Assembly: GCF_027923225.1 (NCBI RefSeq)
Contig: NZ_BSDI01000032.1
Location: forward strand, 71,122-135,121
Source: Phytohabitans aurantiacus
Lineage (GTDB): Bacteria > Actinomycetota > Actinomycetes > Mycobacteriales > Micromonosporaceae
DNA length: 64,000 bases
Reading direction: 5' to 3'
In this document: in pieces, positions 37,646 through 47,598 of the stretch
How the letters are laid out: each line of letters begins with the position of its first letter
How positions within the stretch are numbered: the first letter of the stretch is position 1
The notes under the pieces: model-generated
Database searches by the model: none
What the model was told of the DNA's origin: nothing
Seen by the model: only the letters and a program-made list of their open reading frames with translations
Made by a program: the position numbers and the translations under genes

Positions 37646-38947
37646 ATGTCCGAGTACTCCCTGCGTCGCGTCGCGAGCCTCGCGCTGCCCGCGCTCGTGG
37701 TGCTCGCCGCCGAGCCGCTGTACGTGCTCGTGGACACGGCGGTCGTCGGTCACCTCGGCAGGCTGCCGCTGGCGGCGCTCGCCATCGGGGGCACCGTCAT
37801 GTCGGTCGCCGCGTGGCTCGGCGCGATCATGGCGTACGGCACCACCGGGCGGGCCGCTCGCCGGTACGGCTCGGGCGATCGCGCCGCGGCGGTGGCCGAA
37901 GGGGTACAGGCGTCGTGGCTGGCGCTGGGAGCGGGCGTCGCTCTGGCGGTGGCCATGCAGGTGGCGGCCGGGCCGCTGGCCAGTACCCTCGCCGGAGCTG
38001 AATCCGACGTTGCTGGCGCGGCCGCGCAATGGTTGCGGATCGCGGCGCTGGGCGCCCCTGGTCTGCTCCTCGCCGCCGCGGGCAACGGCTGGATGCGCGG
38101 GGTGCAGGACACCCGCCGCCCGCTGCGCTACGTGCTCGGTGCCAACGTGCTCTCGGCCGCGCTGTGCCCGGTGCTCGTGTATCCGCTGGGCATGGGCCTG
38201 CACGGGTCGGCGGTCGCCAACGCGGTCGCGCAGACCGTGTCCGGTGTGCTGTTCGTGCGGGCGATCGTCGTCGAGGGGGTGCCGCTGCGGCCGCAGCCCG
38301 CGATGATGCGCCAGCAGGTGATGCTCGGGCGCGACCTGCTGATCAGGGGCGCGGCGTTTCAGGCCAGCTTCCTGTCGGCCACCGCTGTCGCGGCGCGCTT
38401 CGGCACCGCCGTGGTGGCCGCTCACCAGATCACTCTCCAGCTGTGGTTCTTCTGCGCGCTCGCCCTGGACGCGGTCGCCATCGCCGCTCAGTCGCTGGTC
38501 GGCGCAGCCCTCGGCGCCGGACAGGAGGCCGAAGCGCGCGACCTGGGACGCCGGATCGCGGTGATGGGCGGCGTCTGCGGGGTCGGGTTCGCGATCCTGG
38601 TCGGGGCGGGTGCTGGTGTGGTGCCAGGATGGTTCAGCTCCGACCCGGCCGTGCACGAGCAGGCGATGGTCGCGTGGCCGTGGTTCGTGGGGCTGCTGCC
38701 GCTCGCGGGCGTCGTGTACGCGCTCGACGGCGTGCTGATCGGCGCCGGCGACGCCCGATTCCTACGCAACGCGACGATCGTGGCGGCCGTGGGTGGGTTC
38801 CTGCCGGCGATCTGGCTGGCGTACGCGCTGGAGGCTGGCCTTGGCGGGATCTGGGCTGGGTTGGCGCTCTTCATCGTGCTCCGCCTGGCCACCCTCCTCA
38901 CCCGCCTCCGCTCCGGCGCCTGGGCAATAGCAGGCGCCGTCCGCTGA
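37646..38947 (+). CDS. MATE family efflux transporter (DinF-like)
   Basis: A 433-residue polytopic protein with 12 hydrophobic segments in two similar halves (VLAAEPLYVLVDTAVVGHLG near the start). MATE proteins export cationic or other toxic compounds with Na+ or H+. A DinF-like MATE gene follows rbfA-nrnA in M. tuberculosis too (Rv2836c), so this is part of the core block. ATG at 37646 with AGGA 9 bases upstream is preferred over the ATG at 37628. Substrate unknown. Confidence 0.88.
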   Translation: MSEYSLRRVASLALPALVVLAAEPLYVLVDTAVVGHLGRLPLAALAIGGTVMSVAAWLGAIMAYGTTGRAARRYGSGDRAAAVAEGVQASWLALGAGVALAVAMQVAAGPLASTLAGAESDVAGAAAQWLRIAALGAPGLLLAAAGNGWMRGVQDTRRPLRYVLGANVLSAALCPVLVYPLGMGLHGSAVANAVAQTVSGVLFVRAIVVEGVPLRPQPAMMRQQVMLGRDLLIRGAAFQASFLSATAVAARFGTAVVAAHQITLQLWFFCALALDAVAIAAQSLVGAALGAGQEAEARDLGRRIAVMGGVCGVGFAILVGAGAGVVPGWFSSDPAVHEQAMVAWPWFVGLLPLAGVVYALDGVLIGAGDARFLRNATIVAAVGGFLPAIWLAYALEAGLGGIWAGLALFIVLRLATLLTRLRSGAWAIAGAVR

Positions 38948-38958
38948 ACCCGCCTTTC

Positions 38959-39297
38959 TCAGGCCAGGACGTACGACTCGTCGCCGAAATCGGCCACGAT
39001 CTTCAGCTTGCCGCCCAACGCCTGCACGTAGGCGGCGAGGGTGTCGACCTCGCTCCGCGAGATCTGGCCTTTTTCGATGCGCGACACCCGGGCCTGGGTG
39101 ACTCCCATCGCCTTGGCCACTTCGACCTGCGTCGTGCGCTGGCGGCGGCGAACCTCGGCCAGCCGGTAGGCGCGTGACTCGGCGATCAGCCGCTGCGCGC
39201 CCTCGCCGATCTCCTCCAGCTCGGCCTCGGTGAAGCCGAGCTCGGCCTTCATGTCACCCCATGTCCGGGCGTCCGGATCCCGCAGGTGGTCGTTCAT
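38959..39297 (-). CDS. XRE family antitoxin (HigA-type)
   Basis: A 112-residue protein with a helix-turn-helix at about residues 58-85 (TTQVEVAKAMGVTQARVSRI). It should bind the promoter and neutralise the upstream toxin. The start at 39297 has GGAGGGAGGGG just before it and lies 44 bases inside the toxin gene, the toxin-first, overlapping order of HigBA systems. Confidence 0.85.
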   Translation of the reverse strand: MNDHLRDPDARTWGDMKAELGFTEAELEEIGEGAQRLIAESRAYRLAEVRRRQRTTQVEVAKAMGVTQARVSRIEKGQISRSEVDTLAAYVQALGGKLKIVADFGDESYVLA

Positions 39298-39664
39298 CTG
39301 CCCCTCCCTCCATCCGCTTCAGATGTTCCGCGTACGCCGCCTCGGCCAGCGGTATCGCGCTGCGATACCAGCTGCGCCACTTTCCGGCCTTGTCGCCGCC
39401 GACCAGGATTACCGCGTGTCGTTCCGGGTCGAAGACGAACAGCAACCGGACCTTGCTTGCCCCCGAGGAGCCGGGCCGGAGCTCCTTGAGGTTTGACAGC
39501 GACGAACCCGTCACGCTGTCGACCAGCGGGCGTCCCAACGCCGGGCCTTCGATGCTGAGCGCTTCGAGAGCCTGGCTGACGAGTTGGAGCGTCCGGCGGT
39601 CGGTGCGGCGTAGCGAATGCAGCCACGAGCGCGCCGGTTCTACGACGACGATGAGCCAACTCAT
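39254..39664 (-). CDS. RelE/ParE-type toxin (HigB, Gp49-like)
   Basis: A 136-residue toxin of the phage Gp49-like/DUF891 branch: VRLLFVFDPERHAVILVGGD followed by KAGKWRSWYRSAIPLAEAAY. Related proteins are ribosome-dependent mRNA endonucleases. A GAGG ribosome site and a tatagt box (minus strand, about 39685-39690) precede the start, giving a likely promoter for the pair. The C-terminus after about residue 118 is an extra hydrophilic tail encoded over the antitoxin start. Confidence 0.83.
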   Translation of the reverse strand: MSWLIVVVEPARSWLHSLRRTDRRTLQLVSQALEALSIEGPALGRPLVDSVTGSSLSNLKELRPGSSGASKVRLLFVFDPERHAVILVGGDKAGKWRSWYRSAIPLAEAAYAEHLKRMEGGADERPPAGSGRPDMG

Positions 39665-39751
39665 TCGCGATCCTCACCTCTCTCACTATAACGCTGACAG
39701 CATATGTTGCCTAGGTTGTTGTTCGCTGTCCCGGTCTGAGAGGGTGAGGGG

Positions 39752-40627
39752 GTGAGTGATGGGCTTGTGGTGGTGGACAAGGCGCCGGGGATGACGTCGC
39801 ACGATGTGGTGGCGCGGGTGCGGCGGTTGGCGCGGACGCGGCGGGTCGGGCATGGGGGGACGCTCGACCCGATGGCCACGGGCGTGCTCGTGATCGGGGT
39901 TGGCCGGGCGACGCGGCTGCTCACCTACGTGATCGGGTCGGCGAAGGGGTACGCGGCGACGATCCGGCTCGGGCAGAGCACGGTCACGGACGACGCCGAG
40001 GGCGAGGTGGTCGCGACCGCGCCGGCCGGTCACGTCACCGATGATGCGGTACGTGAAGGGCTTGCCGCCCTCACCGGTGAGATCGACCAGGTGCCCAGCG
40101 CCGTGAGCGCGATCAAGATCGACGGCAAGCGGGCCTACAAGCGGGTACGCGAGGGGGAGCAGGTCGAGCTTGCCGCGCGCCGGGTCACGGTGTCGCGCCT
40201 CGACGTGCTGGCGATCCGGCGAGCCGGGGAGACCGTTGACGTCGACGTCGATCTGGAGTGCTCGTCGGGCACCTACGTGCGCGCGATCGCCCGCGACCTC
40301 GGTGCCGCGCTGGGCGTCGGCGGGCACCTGACCGCGCTGCGGCGTACGACGGTTGGTGGCTTCACGCTGGCCGAGGCGTCCACGTTGGACGAGTTGGAGA
40401 AGGTCGCGCCCGACGTGGTCAACCTGCCGCTCGCCGGTGCGGCACGGCGGTTCTTCGCCACCCGCGAGGCCGACCCTGTCGAGGCGAAGACGCTGTCGCA
40501 CGGCGGTCCACTATCGACGGTCGGCATCGACGGGCCGTACGCGGTGTTCGCCCCGGACGGCGGTCTCCTGGCGGTGGTGAGCGAGCGGGACGGGAAGGCC
40601 CGGCCCGAGGTGGTCTTCACCGGGTAG
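39752..40627 (+). CDS. truB: tRNA pseudouridine(55) synthase TruB
   Basis: A 291-residue TruB, which makes pseudouridine 55 in the T-loop of tRNAs. The catalytic Asp is in GGTLDPMATGVLVIGVGRAT (about residues 35-54). The LVVDKAPGMTSHDVV opening and the SSGTYVRAIARDLG motif are complete. GTG start at 39752 after gagggtgaggg. It starts 87 bases from the divergent HigB-type gene. The 3' end overlaps the convergent NACHT gene by 11 bases. Confidence 0.95.
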   Translation: MSDGLVVVDKAPGMTSHDVVARVRRLARTRRVGHGGTLDPMATGVLVIGVGRATRLLTYVIGSAKGYAATIRLGQSTVTDDAEGEVVATAPAGHVTDDAVREGLAALTGEIDQVPSAVSAIKIDGKRAYKRVREGEQVELAARRVTVSRLDVLAIRRAGETVDVDVDLECSSGTYVRAIARDLGAALGVGGHLTALRRTTVGGFTLAEASTLDELEKVAPDVVNLPLAGAARRFFATREADPVEAKTLSHGGPLSTVGIDGPYAVFAPDGGLLAVVSERDGKARPEVVFTG

Positions 40628-43600
40628 TGGGGCTGTCGTCCCAGGCACTGCGCACTGTGCTGCCCTCGCCGAGGTCGTTTTCGCCGAGCACCCGCGCCTG
40701 CCGCCGGTACACGTTGACGATCACCCCGGCGACCCCGGCCAGCGGCCCCAGGTCGAGCGGGTCACGCCCGTGGTGGTGCAGCTCGATCATCGGTACCTCG
40801 GTGCCGGCGAGCGCCGACAGATCGGGCGGCTCTCCAAAGTGGACACACAGGTGCTCCAGGGCGGGCGCCACCGGCAGCTCCAGGGTGGTGCCCATCCCCT
40901 CGACGGTGAGGTCGAGCCGCGTCAGCCGCGGCAGCCGCACCTGTGCCAGCGGCGCCATGTCGCCCGCCCGGTACAGCGACAGCCGCCGCAGGCGCGGCCA
41001 CTCCAGGGTGCCGGTCCGGTAGAACGGCCCCGCCTCCATGCCCAGGATCGACAGGTCGAGCTCGGCCAGCAACTGACCGTTGGACACCTCGCCGCGCACG
41101 TCGAGCTGCGTGAGCTGCGGCATGCGCGCGATCGGCGCGAGATCGAGCGTGCGGCTGGCAGAGGTGACGCGAAGGCTGTCGAGGGCACAGCTCGCGAGCG
41201 GGCCGGCGTCGGCGCAGTTGGACACCGACAGGTGCCGCAGGCTGGTCAGGTCTCGCACGAACCCGAGGTCGACCGGTTCCAGGTCGAGCGACGACACCGT
41301 CAGGTACCGGAGCCGGCGCAGGTGCCGCAGCGTGGGCAGCAGGCCGCGGTCGTCGACCACCAGCTCACCGGCGCGCAGCGGCGAATCGCGGAGCACGATC
41401 CGGGCGTAGTCATCGGGGTCGAAGCGCGGCCACGCCTGGGTCAGGGCGTCGACGACGGCGAGCCGGGAGTCGCCGCCCAGCCTGGCGAGCAGCGGGAGCG
41501 CGGCGGGATCGGCGGTCGCCGCGGCGGCTTTGACGGTGAGGACCCGCGCGTACTCGTTGGGCGGGACGGGCGCCGCGATCAGCAGGTCGAGTGCGAACGG
41601 TCCGGCCCGGCCCAGCGCCATGGCCGCGGCCTCCGTGCGTGGCGGGAGAAGGTTGACGGTGGCCTTCCGGATCGCCGCTTCCAGCTCGGGTCCGCGCTCC
41701 GGTGAGGTCTCCAGGCAGGCCAGGGCGATCAACCGCAGCAGGTCGCGGTGTGTGCGATCGGTGTCGGCGGCGCCGCGGTCGAGCAGCCCGTACAGCAGGG
41801 TGTCGCGGGCGCTCGCGCTGGCGTGGCCGGCGGCCATCACCACCACCTCGTGCCACGCGGGCAGGTGCGCGTGCGCCGTCAGCACCCCGAAGTCGCCCTC
41901 GTCGACCGCCTGCTTGGCGGCCAGGTACTCCTGGAAGGAGCGGTGCACGAAGTCGACCCGCTCGGCGACCTGCTCCCTGAGCAGGCCGCTGCGTTCGAGC
42001 AGTACCCGATAAACCTGATCCGGCGCGGCCGTGACCTGCGGCATGGCCCGGAGTTTCGCGGCGATCCGGCCGACCGCGTCGGCGCGGGCGGCGTCGGACC
42101 ACCCGTTGCGGATCAGCCAGTACGCGAGGTCGCACAGCAGCAGCGTCTGCTCGGTGCGGCCGAGCGCGGGCCGCGCGTCGATGCGGCGTTCGCGGTCGCG
42201 GCGCTCCAGCAGCATGTGCAGCGCCACCTCGTACAGCTCCATGCGGTTGCCGGGGAGCTGGCCGCGCCGGTCCCGGTGCAGGGCGCAGAGCAGCGCGCAC
42301 AGCAGCGGGTACCCGGCGAGCTGGCGCAGGTGGCGGTGCTGGTCCAGGGCGGCGAGCAGGCGGCGTTCCTGCTCGGTGACCTCGTCGCGGTCGGGCTCGG
42401 TGCGGCAGCCGCTGCGCATCGCCTCGTGCCAGCGGCCCACGAAGATCCGCACCTGTGCGGGCGTCATCGGCTCCAGCTCGGCCGGGAGGAAGCCGTCGTT
42501 GTCGAGCCAGTCGTGCGGCGCCGCGGCCGGGCGGGACGTGACCACGTACCGAGCGTGCGGGAACGCGTCGATCAGGTCGCGCAGCCACCGGCGCACCTCG
42601 TCACGCCGCTCCTCGGCCAGCTCGTCGACGCCGTCGACGAGCACGATCGCCCCACCCCGCGTCCGGAGCTGGCGCTGCACCCAGCCGGGCGGCATCTCCT
42701 CGGCGATGTGCCGGCCCACCTCGTTGAGGAAGTCTTCGGGTGCGGGCAGAGTCGCGGTGGCGTACCGGCGCAGCGGCAGGAAGAAGGGCACCGCGCCGCC
42801 GTCCGCGTCCCGCGCGGCCCGCACCGCGATCCAGTGCAGCAGCGTCGTCTTGCCGATGCCGGCCTGGCCGCGTACGAAGATCCGGTCGGAGCGGGCCAGC
42901 ACGCGCTCCACGGGAGCCGCGCCCTCGACGGCCTCGCGCGCGGTCAGGCTCAGATAGGCGACGGAGAGCGGGTACCGCCGGCTGGACTCGCTGAGCGTCG
43001 CGCCGAAGAACTCGACCCGGTCGAGCCGGTTGGCGACGAGCTGGCGATAGTCGCGTTCGAAATCCTCGACGCCGCGGCGCTCGGGCAGCCGCGCCAGCAC
43101 TTCCGCCACGTCGTCGATGATCTGGCGATCGCGGCGCAGCAGCTCGGCCAGGCCCGCGATGCCGGCGCCGGGCAGCGTGCGGGCCACCTCGATCGTGTAC
43201 GCCGAGCACTCCCGCAGCACCAGGTCGTAGAGCCGGACACCACCGTCGCCGAGCCCCGCGCGCGCCGTGCGGTCCGGGTCCTGCGAGCGCAGGTACCGGT
43301 CGAGGTAACCGGCGTCCAGATCCTGCTTGAACAGGTCGTCTTCGGTGAGGGTGGCCGCCTCGAAGGTGTCACGCACGGCGTCGACCGCGGCCCGCCGCTC
43401 GTGCTCCGGCAGGTCGCCGAACTCCCGCTCCACCAGCGGCTGCACCCGGTCGGCGACGAGGTCGGCGGTCTCGTCCCGTACCCGCTGGAGCCGGCGCCGT
43501 TCGCGCTCGCTGGTGAGCTTCTGCGCGGCCAGGTCGATCGCGCTGCCGCCGACCTCGGAAACGAGCTTCGCGTCGCCGAACCAGACACCGAACGCCGCTC

Positions 43601-43649
43601 TCACCACCGCCGCGCCGAGTGTGATCGCGGCCACCTCAAGCCCTGGCAC
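40617..43649 (-). CDS. NACHT NTPase with C-terminal leucine-rich repeats (NLR-like)
   Basis: A 1010-residue cytoplasmic protein. The N-terminal about 230 residues are helical and resemble the NACHT N-terminal helical (NNH) domains. The NACHT core has Walker A GQAGIGKT (261-268), Walker B AIVLVDGVDEL (334-344) and a sensor-like YVVTSRP. A helical winged-helix/superhelical region follows, and from about residue 770 there are leucine-rich repeats (LRHLRRLRYLTVSSLDL, LTSLRHLSVSNC, LTRLDLTVEG). NACHT proteins of this kind are bacterial relatives of NLR immune receptors, several of which block phages. The effector here is not obvious; the NNH domain may play that part. Start ATG at 43649. Confidence 0.85.
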   Translation of the reverse strand: MPGLEVAAITLGAAVVRAAFGVWFGDAKLVSEVGGSAIDLAAQKLTSERERRRLQRVRDETADLVADRVQPLVEREFGDLPEHERRAAVDAVRDTFEAATLTEDDLFKQDLDAGYLDRYLRSQDPDRTARAGLGDGGVRLYDLVLRECSAYTIEVARTLPGAGIAGLAELLRRDRQIIDDVAEVLARLPERRGVEDFERDYRQLVANRLDRVEFFGATLSESSRRYPLSVAYLSLTAREAVEGAAPVERVLARSDRIFVRGQAGIGKTTLLHWIAVRAARDADGGAVPFFLPLRRYATATLPAPEDFLNEVGRHIAEEMPPGWVQRQLRTRGGAIVLVDGVDELAEERRDEVRRWLRDLIDAFPHARYVVTSRPAAAPHDWLDNDGFLPAELEPMTPAQVRIFVGRWHEAMRSGCRTEPDRDEVTEQERRLLAALDQHRHLRQLAGYPLLCALLCALHRDRRGQLPGNRMELYEVALHMLLERRDRERRIDARPALGRTEQTLLLCDLAYWLIRNGWSDAARADAVGRIAAKLRAMPQVTAAPDQVYRVLLERSGLLREQVAERVDFVHRSFQEYLAAKQAVDEGDFGVLTAHAHLPAWHEVVVMAAGHASASARDTLLYGLLDRGAADTDRTHRDLLRLIALACLETSPERGPELEAAIRKATVNLLPPRTEAAAMALGRAGPFALDLLIAAPVPPNEYARVLTVKAAAATADPAALPLLARLGGDSRLAVVDALTQAWPRFDPDDYARIVLRDSPLRAGELVVDDRGLLPTLRHLRRLRYLTVSSLDLEPVDLGFVRDLTSLRHLSVSNCADAGPLASCALDSLRVTSASRTLDLAPIARMPQLTQLDVRGEVSNGQLLAELDLSILGMEAGPFYRTGTLEWPRLRRLSLYRAGDMAPLAQVRLPRLTRLDLTVEGMGTTLELPVAPALEHLCVHFGEPPDLSALAGTEVPMIELHHHGRDPLDLGPLAGVAGVIVNVYRRQARVLGENDLGEGSTVRSAWDDSPTTR

Positions 43650-43708
43650 GCGCCGAGGATGTCACACGCGGGCAAGGCTCACCTCCCCCGCGGCCTAAGC
43701 TGGGCGGC

Positions 43709-44635
43709 ATGCAGAGGTGGCGTGGCTACGAGGCGGTACCGAGCGGGTTCGGCCGTTCGGTGATCACCATCGGCGTGTTCGACGGCGTGCACCGTGGGCA
43801 CCAGGCGACCATCGGGCACGCGGTGTCCCGGGCGCGTGAGCTGGGCCTTCAGTCCGTCGTGGTGACCTTCGACCCGCACCCGTCCGAGGTGGTCCGGCCG
43901 GGCACGCACCCGGCGGTACTGACGGAGCCGCACCGCAAGGCCGAGCTCATCGAGCAGCTGGGCGTCGACGTGCTCTGTGTGGTGCCGTTCACAGTCGACT
44001 TCTCGAAGCTGTCGCCGCAGCAGTTCGTCCACGACGTACTTGTCGAACACCTGCACGCCGCGGTCGTCGTGGTGGGTGAGAACTTCCGCTTCGGGCACCG
44101 GGCCGCCGGTGACCGGGCGCTGCTGTCGGAGTTGGGCCGCACCTTCGGGTTCACGGTCGACGACTCGCCGCTGGTGGCGGAGCACGGCACGGTGTTCTCC
44201 TCGACGTACATCCGCGCCTGTGTCGACGCCGGCGACGTGGCGGCGGCGGCCGAGGCGCTCGGGCGCCCCCACCGGGTGGAGGGCGTGGTCGTCCGCGGCG
44301 ACCAGCGCGGCCGGCAGCTCGGCTTCCCGACCGCCAACTTCCTCACCGGCACCTACACCTCGATCCCCGCCGACGGCGTGTACGCCGGCTGGGTGATCCG
44401 GCGTGGCGAGCGGCTGCCGGCGGCGGCGTCGGTGGGGACGAACCCGACGTTCTCCGGCACCGAGCGCCGCGTCGAGGCGCACATCCTCGACTTCGACGAC
44501 GATCTGTACGGCGAGCGCCTGGAACTGGAATTCGTCGACCGGCGGCGCGGGCAGGTCAAGTTCGACGGGGTCGAGCCATTGATCGCGCAGATGAAGGAAG
44601 ACGTGGCCCAGATCCGGTCGGTGCTGGAGCGGTAA
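43709..44635 (+). CDS. ribF: Bifunctional riboflavin kinase / FAD synthetase
   Basis: A 308-residue RibF that phosphorylates riboflavin to FMN and adenylates FMN to FAD. The N-terminal nucleotidyltransferase has GVFDGVHRGHQ (about residues 17-27), VVTFDPHPSEV and STYIR. The C-terminal riboflavin kinase domain has RGDQRGRQLGFPTANF and NPTF. ATG at 43709, with a taagct box nearby suggesting a short leader. No FMN riboswitch is seen upstream. Confidence 0.95.
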   Translation: MQRWRGYEAVPSGFGRSVITIGVFDGVHRGHQATIGHAVSRARELGLQSVVVTFDPHPSEVVRPGTHPAVLTEPHRKAELIEQLGVDVLCVVPFTVDFSKLSPQQFVHDVLVEHLHAAVVVVGENFRFGHRAAGDRALLSELGRTFGFTVDDSPLVAEHGTVFSSTYIRACVDAGDVAAAAEALGRPHRVEGVVVRGDQRGRQLGFPTANFLTGTYTSIPADGVYAGWVIRRGERLPAAASVGTNPTFSGTERRVEAHILDFDDDLYGERLELEFVDRRRGQVKFDGVEPLIAQMKEDVAQIRSVLER

Positions 44636-44752
44636 CCCGGCCTGGTAATGTGGGGAAGACGTCGGGTCACCGACGCACGGCTCCGCGTGCCTGCACGACG
44701 CCGCGGGTGCGGGGTCTGGATTCCCACAGAAACCCACAGAAACAGGGAGAAA

Positions 44753-45022
44753 ATGGCGCTCGACCAGCAAGCCAAGGCCAAGATCAGGGCAGATTACGCG
44801 ACCGTCGAGGGCGACACCGGTTCGCCCGAGGTCCAGGTGGCAGTGCTCACCAAGCGGATCGCCGACCTCACCGAGCACCTCAAGGTGCACAAGCACGACC
44901 ACCACAGCCGTCGTGGTCTGCTGCTCCTGGTGGGTCGTCGCCGCCGGCTGCTCAACTACATGGCCAAGAAGGACATCAACCGCTACCGGTCGATCATCGA
45001 GCGGCTCGGCCTGCGGCGATGA
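44753..45022 (+). CDS. rpsO: 30S ribosomal protein S15
   Basis: The 89-residue S15: [20 protein letters not shown], the [20 protein letters not shown] helix and [12 protein letters not shown]. It binds 16S rRNA in the central domain. AGGGAG precedes the ATG. The 117-base leader contains a tggtaatgt box and G+C-rich paired segments, so S15 autoregulation by leader RNA is possible but not shown. A terminator hairpin follows at 45029. Confidence 0.97.
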   Translation: MALDQQAKAKIRADYATVEGDTGSPEVQVAVLTKRIADLTEHLKVHKHDHHSRRGLLLLVGRRRRLLNYMAKKDINRYRSIIERLGLRR

Positions 45023-45028
45023 ACAATT

Positions 45029-45057
45029 GCGGGGAGTGGCACGATGCCGCTCCCCGC
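45029..45057 (+). terminator. Hairpin terminator after rpsO
   Basis: Arms gcggggagtggca and tgccgctccccgc pair with one G-U and a 3-base loop (cga), then attcac. It begins 7 bases after the rpsO stop. The remaining 174 bases before pnp hold no gene; they probably carry the pnp promoter/leader. Confidence 0.75.
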
Positions 45058-45231
45058 ATTCACAACCACACAGGGGTCCGAGAGCCGATTCGGCGCACCG
45101 GTCCTCGGTAGTGGCCCCCGGGCCCGCCGGCACGCCGCCGGCCCTCCGTCCCGGGCGCTTCGATCGAAGACCGGCCCGCTAGAGCAGCTCTCCAGGTGTG
45201 ACCCCACCTTCAGAAGGAGAGCAACACGCAC

Positions 45232-47598
45232 ATGACCGAGAAGACACTCGGCAACCACACCAGCACAGCGGTGATCGACAACGGGTCGTTCGGCACCCGC
45301 GAGATCACCTTCTCCACCGGGCGGCTGGCCCGGCAGGCAGCCGGCTCGGTGATCGCGCAGCTCGGCGACACCGTCGTGCTGTCCGCCACCACGGCGAGCA
45401 AGAACCCGAAGGACCAGTTCGACTTCTTCCCGCTGACGGTCGACGTCGAGGAGCGGATGTACGCCGCGGGCCGCATTCCCGGCTCGTTCTTCCGCCGCGA
45501 GGGTCGCCCCAGCGAAGACGCCATCCTCACCTGCCGCCTGACCGACCGGCCGCTGCGCCCCAGCTTCGTCAAGGGCCTGCGCAACGAGGTTCAGGTCGTC
45601 GCGACGATCCTGGCACTCGACCCGGCCCACCCGTACGACGTGATCGCCATCAACGCCGCGTCGATGTCGACCAAGCTGTCCGGCCTGCCGTTCTCCGGCC
45701 CCATCGGTGCGACCCGCATGGCGCACATCGACGGCCAGTGGGTCGCGTTCCCGACCCACGAGGAGCTGACCCGGGCCACCTTCGACATGGTCGTGGCCGG
45801 CCGCGTGCTGGCCGACGGCGATGTCGCGATCATGATGGTCGAGGCCGAGGCGACGCCGAACGCGGTGTCGCTGATCGCCGCTGGCGCCACCGCGCCGACC
45901 GAAGAGGTCGTGGCCGGCGGTCTCGAGGCCGCCAAGCCCGCCATCCGCGAGCTGTGCCGGGCTCAGAGCGAGGTGGCGGCCGTCGCGGCCAAGCCGATCG
46001 CGGAGTTCCCGGTCTTCCTGGACTACCAGGACGACGTCTACACGGCCGTCGCCGGCGTGGCCAAGTCCGAGGTGGCCGAGGCGCTGAAGATCGCCTCCAA
46101 GGCCGAGCGCGAGGACGCCCTCGACCGCGTCAAGGACAAGGCGCACGAGGAAGTGGGCGGCCAGTTCGAGGGCCGTGAGAAGGAGATCAGCGCCGCGTTC
46201 CGGTCGCTGGTCAAGTCCGAGGTCCGGTCCCGCGTGCTGCGCGAGCAGGTGCGCATCGACGGCCGTGGCCCGCGCGACATCCGGCCGCTGACCGCCGAGA
46301 CCCAGGTGCTGCCGCGCGTGCACGGCTCGGCGCTGTTCGAGCGGGGCGAGACGCAGATCCTCGGCGTCACCACGCTCAACATGCTCCGCATGGAGCAGCA
46401 GCTCGACACGCTGTCGCCGGAAAAGCACAAGCGCTACATGCACAACTACAACTTCCCGCCCTACTCGACCGGTGAGACCGGCCGGGTCGGTGCGCCGAAG
46501 CGGCGCGAGATCGGGCACGGCGCGCTCGCCGAGCGGGCCCTGATCCCGGTGCTGCCGAGCCGCGAGGAGTTCCCCTACGCGATCCGCCAGGTGTCCGAGG
46601 CGCTCGGCTCCAACGGCTCGACCTCGATGGGCTCGGTCTGCGCGTCCACGATGTCGCTGCTGTCGGCCGGTGTGCCGCTGAAGGCGCCGGTCGCGGGCAT
46701 CGCGATGGGCCTGATCTCCGACGAGGTCGAGGGCAAGACGCAGTACGTCACGCTGACCGACATCCTCGGCGCCGAAGACGCGTACGGCGACATGGACTTC
46801 AAGGTCGCCGGCACCCGCGAGTTCGTGACCGCGCTCCAGCTCGACACCAAGCTCGACGGCATCCCGTCCGACGTGCTGGCTGGCGCGCTGCAGCAGGCAC
46901 ACGAGGCCCGGTTCACGATCCTCGACGTGATGCAGGCGGCCATCGAGGCGCCGGCCAGCATGTCGGAGTACGCGCCGCGCGTCACCTCCGTCAAGATCCC
47001 GGTCGACAAGATCGGCATGGTGATCGGGCCCAAGGGCCAGACCATCAACGCGATCCAGGACGAGACCGGCGCCGAGATCTCGATCGAAGACGACGGCACG
47101 ATCTACGTCGGTGCCACCGACGGCCCGTCCGCCGAGGCGGCGGTCGAGCGGATCAACGCCATCGCCAACCCGACGCTGCCGAAGGTCGGCGACAAGTTCC
47201 TCGGCACCGTGGTGAAGACGGCCGCGTTCGGCGCGTTCATCTCGCTGCTGCCCGGCCGCGACGGCCTGCTGCACATCTCCAAGGTGGGCAACGGCAAGCG
47301 GGTCGAGAAGGTCGAGGACTTCCTCAACGTCGGCGACAAGGTCGAGGTACAGATCGCCGACATCGACCAGCGCGGCAAGATCTACCTGGACAAGGTGCGT
47401 CCGGAGGGTGAGGAGGCGCCGGCTCCGTCCGAGGAGGCCGGCTCCGAGCGGCCCGCCGGGCGTGACGGCGACCGTGGCCCGCGCGACCGGGGCGACCGCG
47501 ACCGCGGCGACCGCGGTCCGAGCCGCGGCGAGCGGTCCGAGGGCGGCGAGGGCGACAGCGAGGGCGGCCAGCCCCGCCGGCGCCGGCACCGCCGCTGA
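45232..47598 (+). CDS. pnp: Polynucleotide phosphorylase (guanosine pentaphosphate synthetase)
   Basis: A 788-residue PNPase, the phosphorolytic 3'-5' exoribonuclease; in actinobacteria it can also make guanosine pentaphosphate. Two RNase PH repeats (about 15-240 and 325-560), an alpha-helical spacer, a KH domain ([16 protein letters not shown], about 590) and an S1 domain ([20 protein letters not shown]) are all present. The tail from about residue 745 is rich in Arg-Gly-Asp repeats (GDRDRGDRG) and ends HRR, likely disordered and RNA-binding. The stop overlaps the M16 start. Confidence 0.96.
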   Translation: MTEKTLGNHTSTAVIDNGSFGTREITFSTGRLARQAAGSVIAQLGDTVVLSATTASKNPKDQFDFFPLTVDVEERMYAAGRIPGSFFRREGRPSEDAILTCRLTDRPLRPSFVKGLRNEVQVVATILALDPAHPYDVIAINAASMSTKLSGLPFSGPIGATRMAHIDGQWVAFPTHEELTRATFDMVVAGRVLADGDVAIMMVEAEATPNAVSLIAAGATAPTEEVVAGGLEAAKPAIRELCRAQSEVAAVAAKPIAEFPVFLDYQDDVYTAVAGVAKSEVAEALKIASKAEREDALDRVKDKAHEEVGGQFEGREKEISAAFRSLVKSEVRSRVLREQVRIDGRGPRDIRPLTAETQVLPRVHGSALFERGETQILGVTTLNMLRMEQQLDTLSPEKHKRYMHNYNFPPYSTGETGRVGAPKRREIGHGALAERALIPVLPSREEFPYAIRQVSEALGSNGSTSMGSVCASTMSLLSAGVPLKAPVAGIAMGLISDEVEGKTQYVTLTDILGAEDAYGDMDFKVAGTREFVTALQLDTKLDGIPSDVLAGALQQAHEARFTILDVMQAAIEAPASMSEYAPRVTSVKIPVDKIGMVIGPKGQTINAIQDETGAEISIEDDGTIYVGATDGPSAEAAVERINAIANPTLPKVGDKFLGTVVKTAAFGAFISLLPGRDGLLHISKVGNGKRVEKVEDFLNVGDKVEVQIADIDQRGKIYLDKVRPEGEEAPAPSEEAGSERPAGRDGDRGPRDRGDRDRGDRGPSRGERSEGGEGDSEGGQPRRRRHRR

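Noticed and set aside
43650..43708. FMN riboswitch before ribF
   Set aside because: The leader is too short and none of the conserved FMN-aptamer segments are present.
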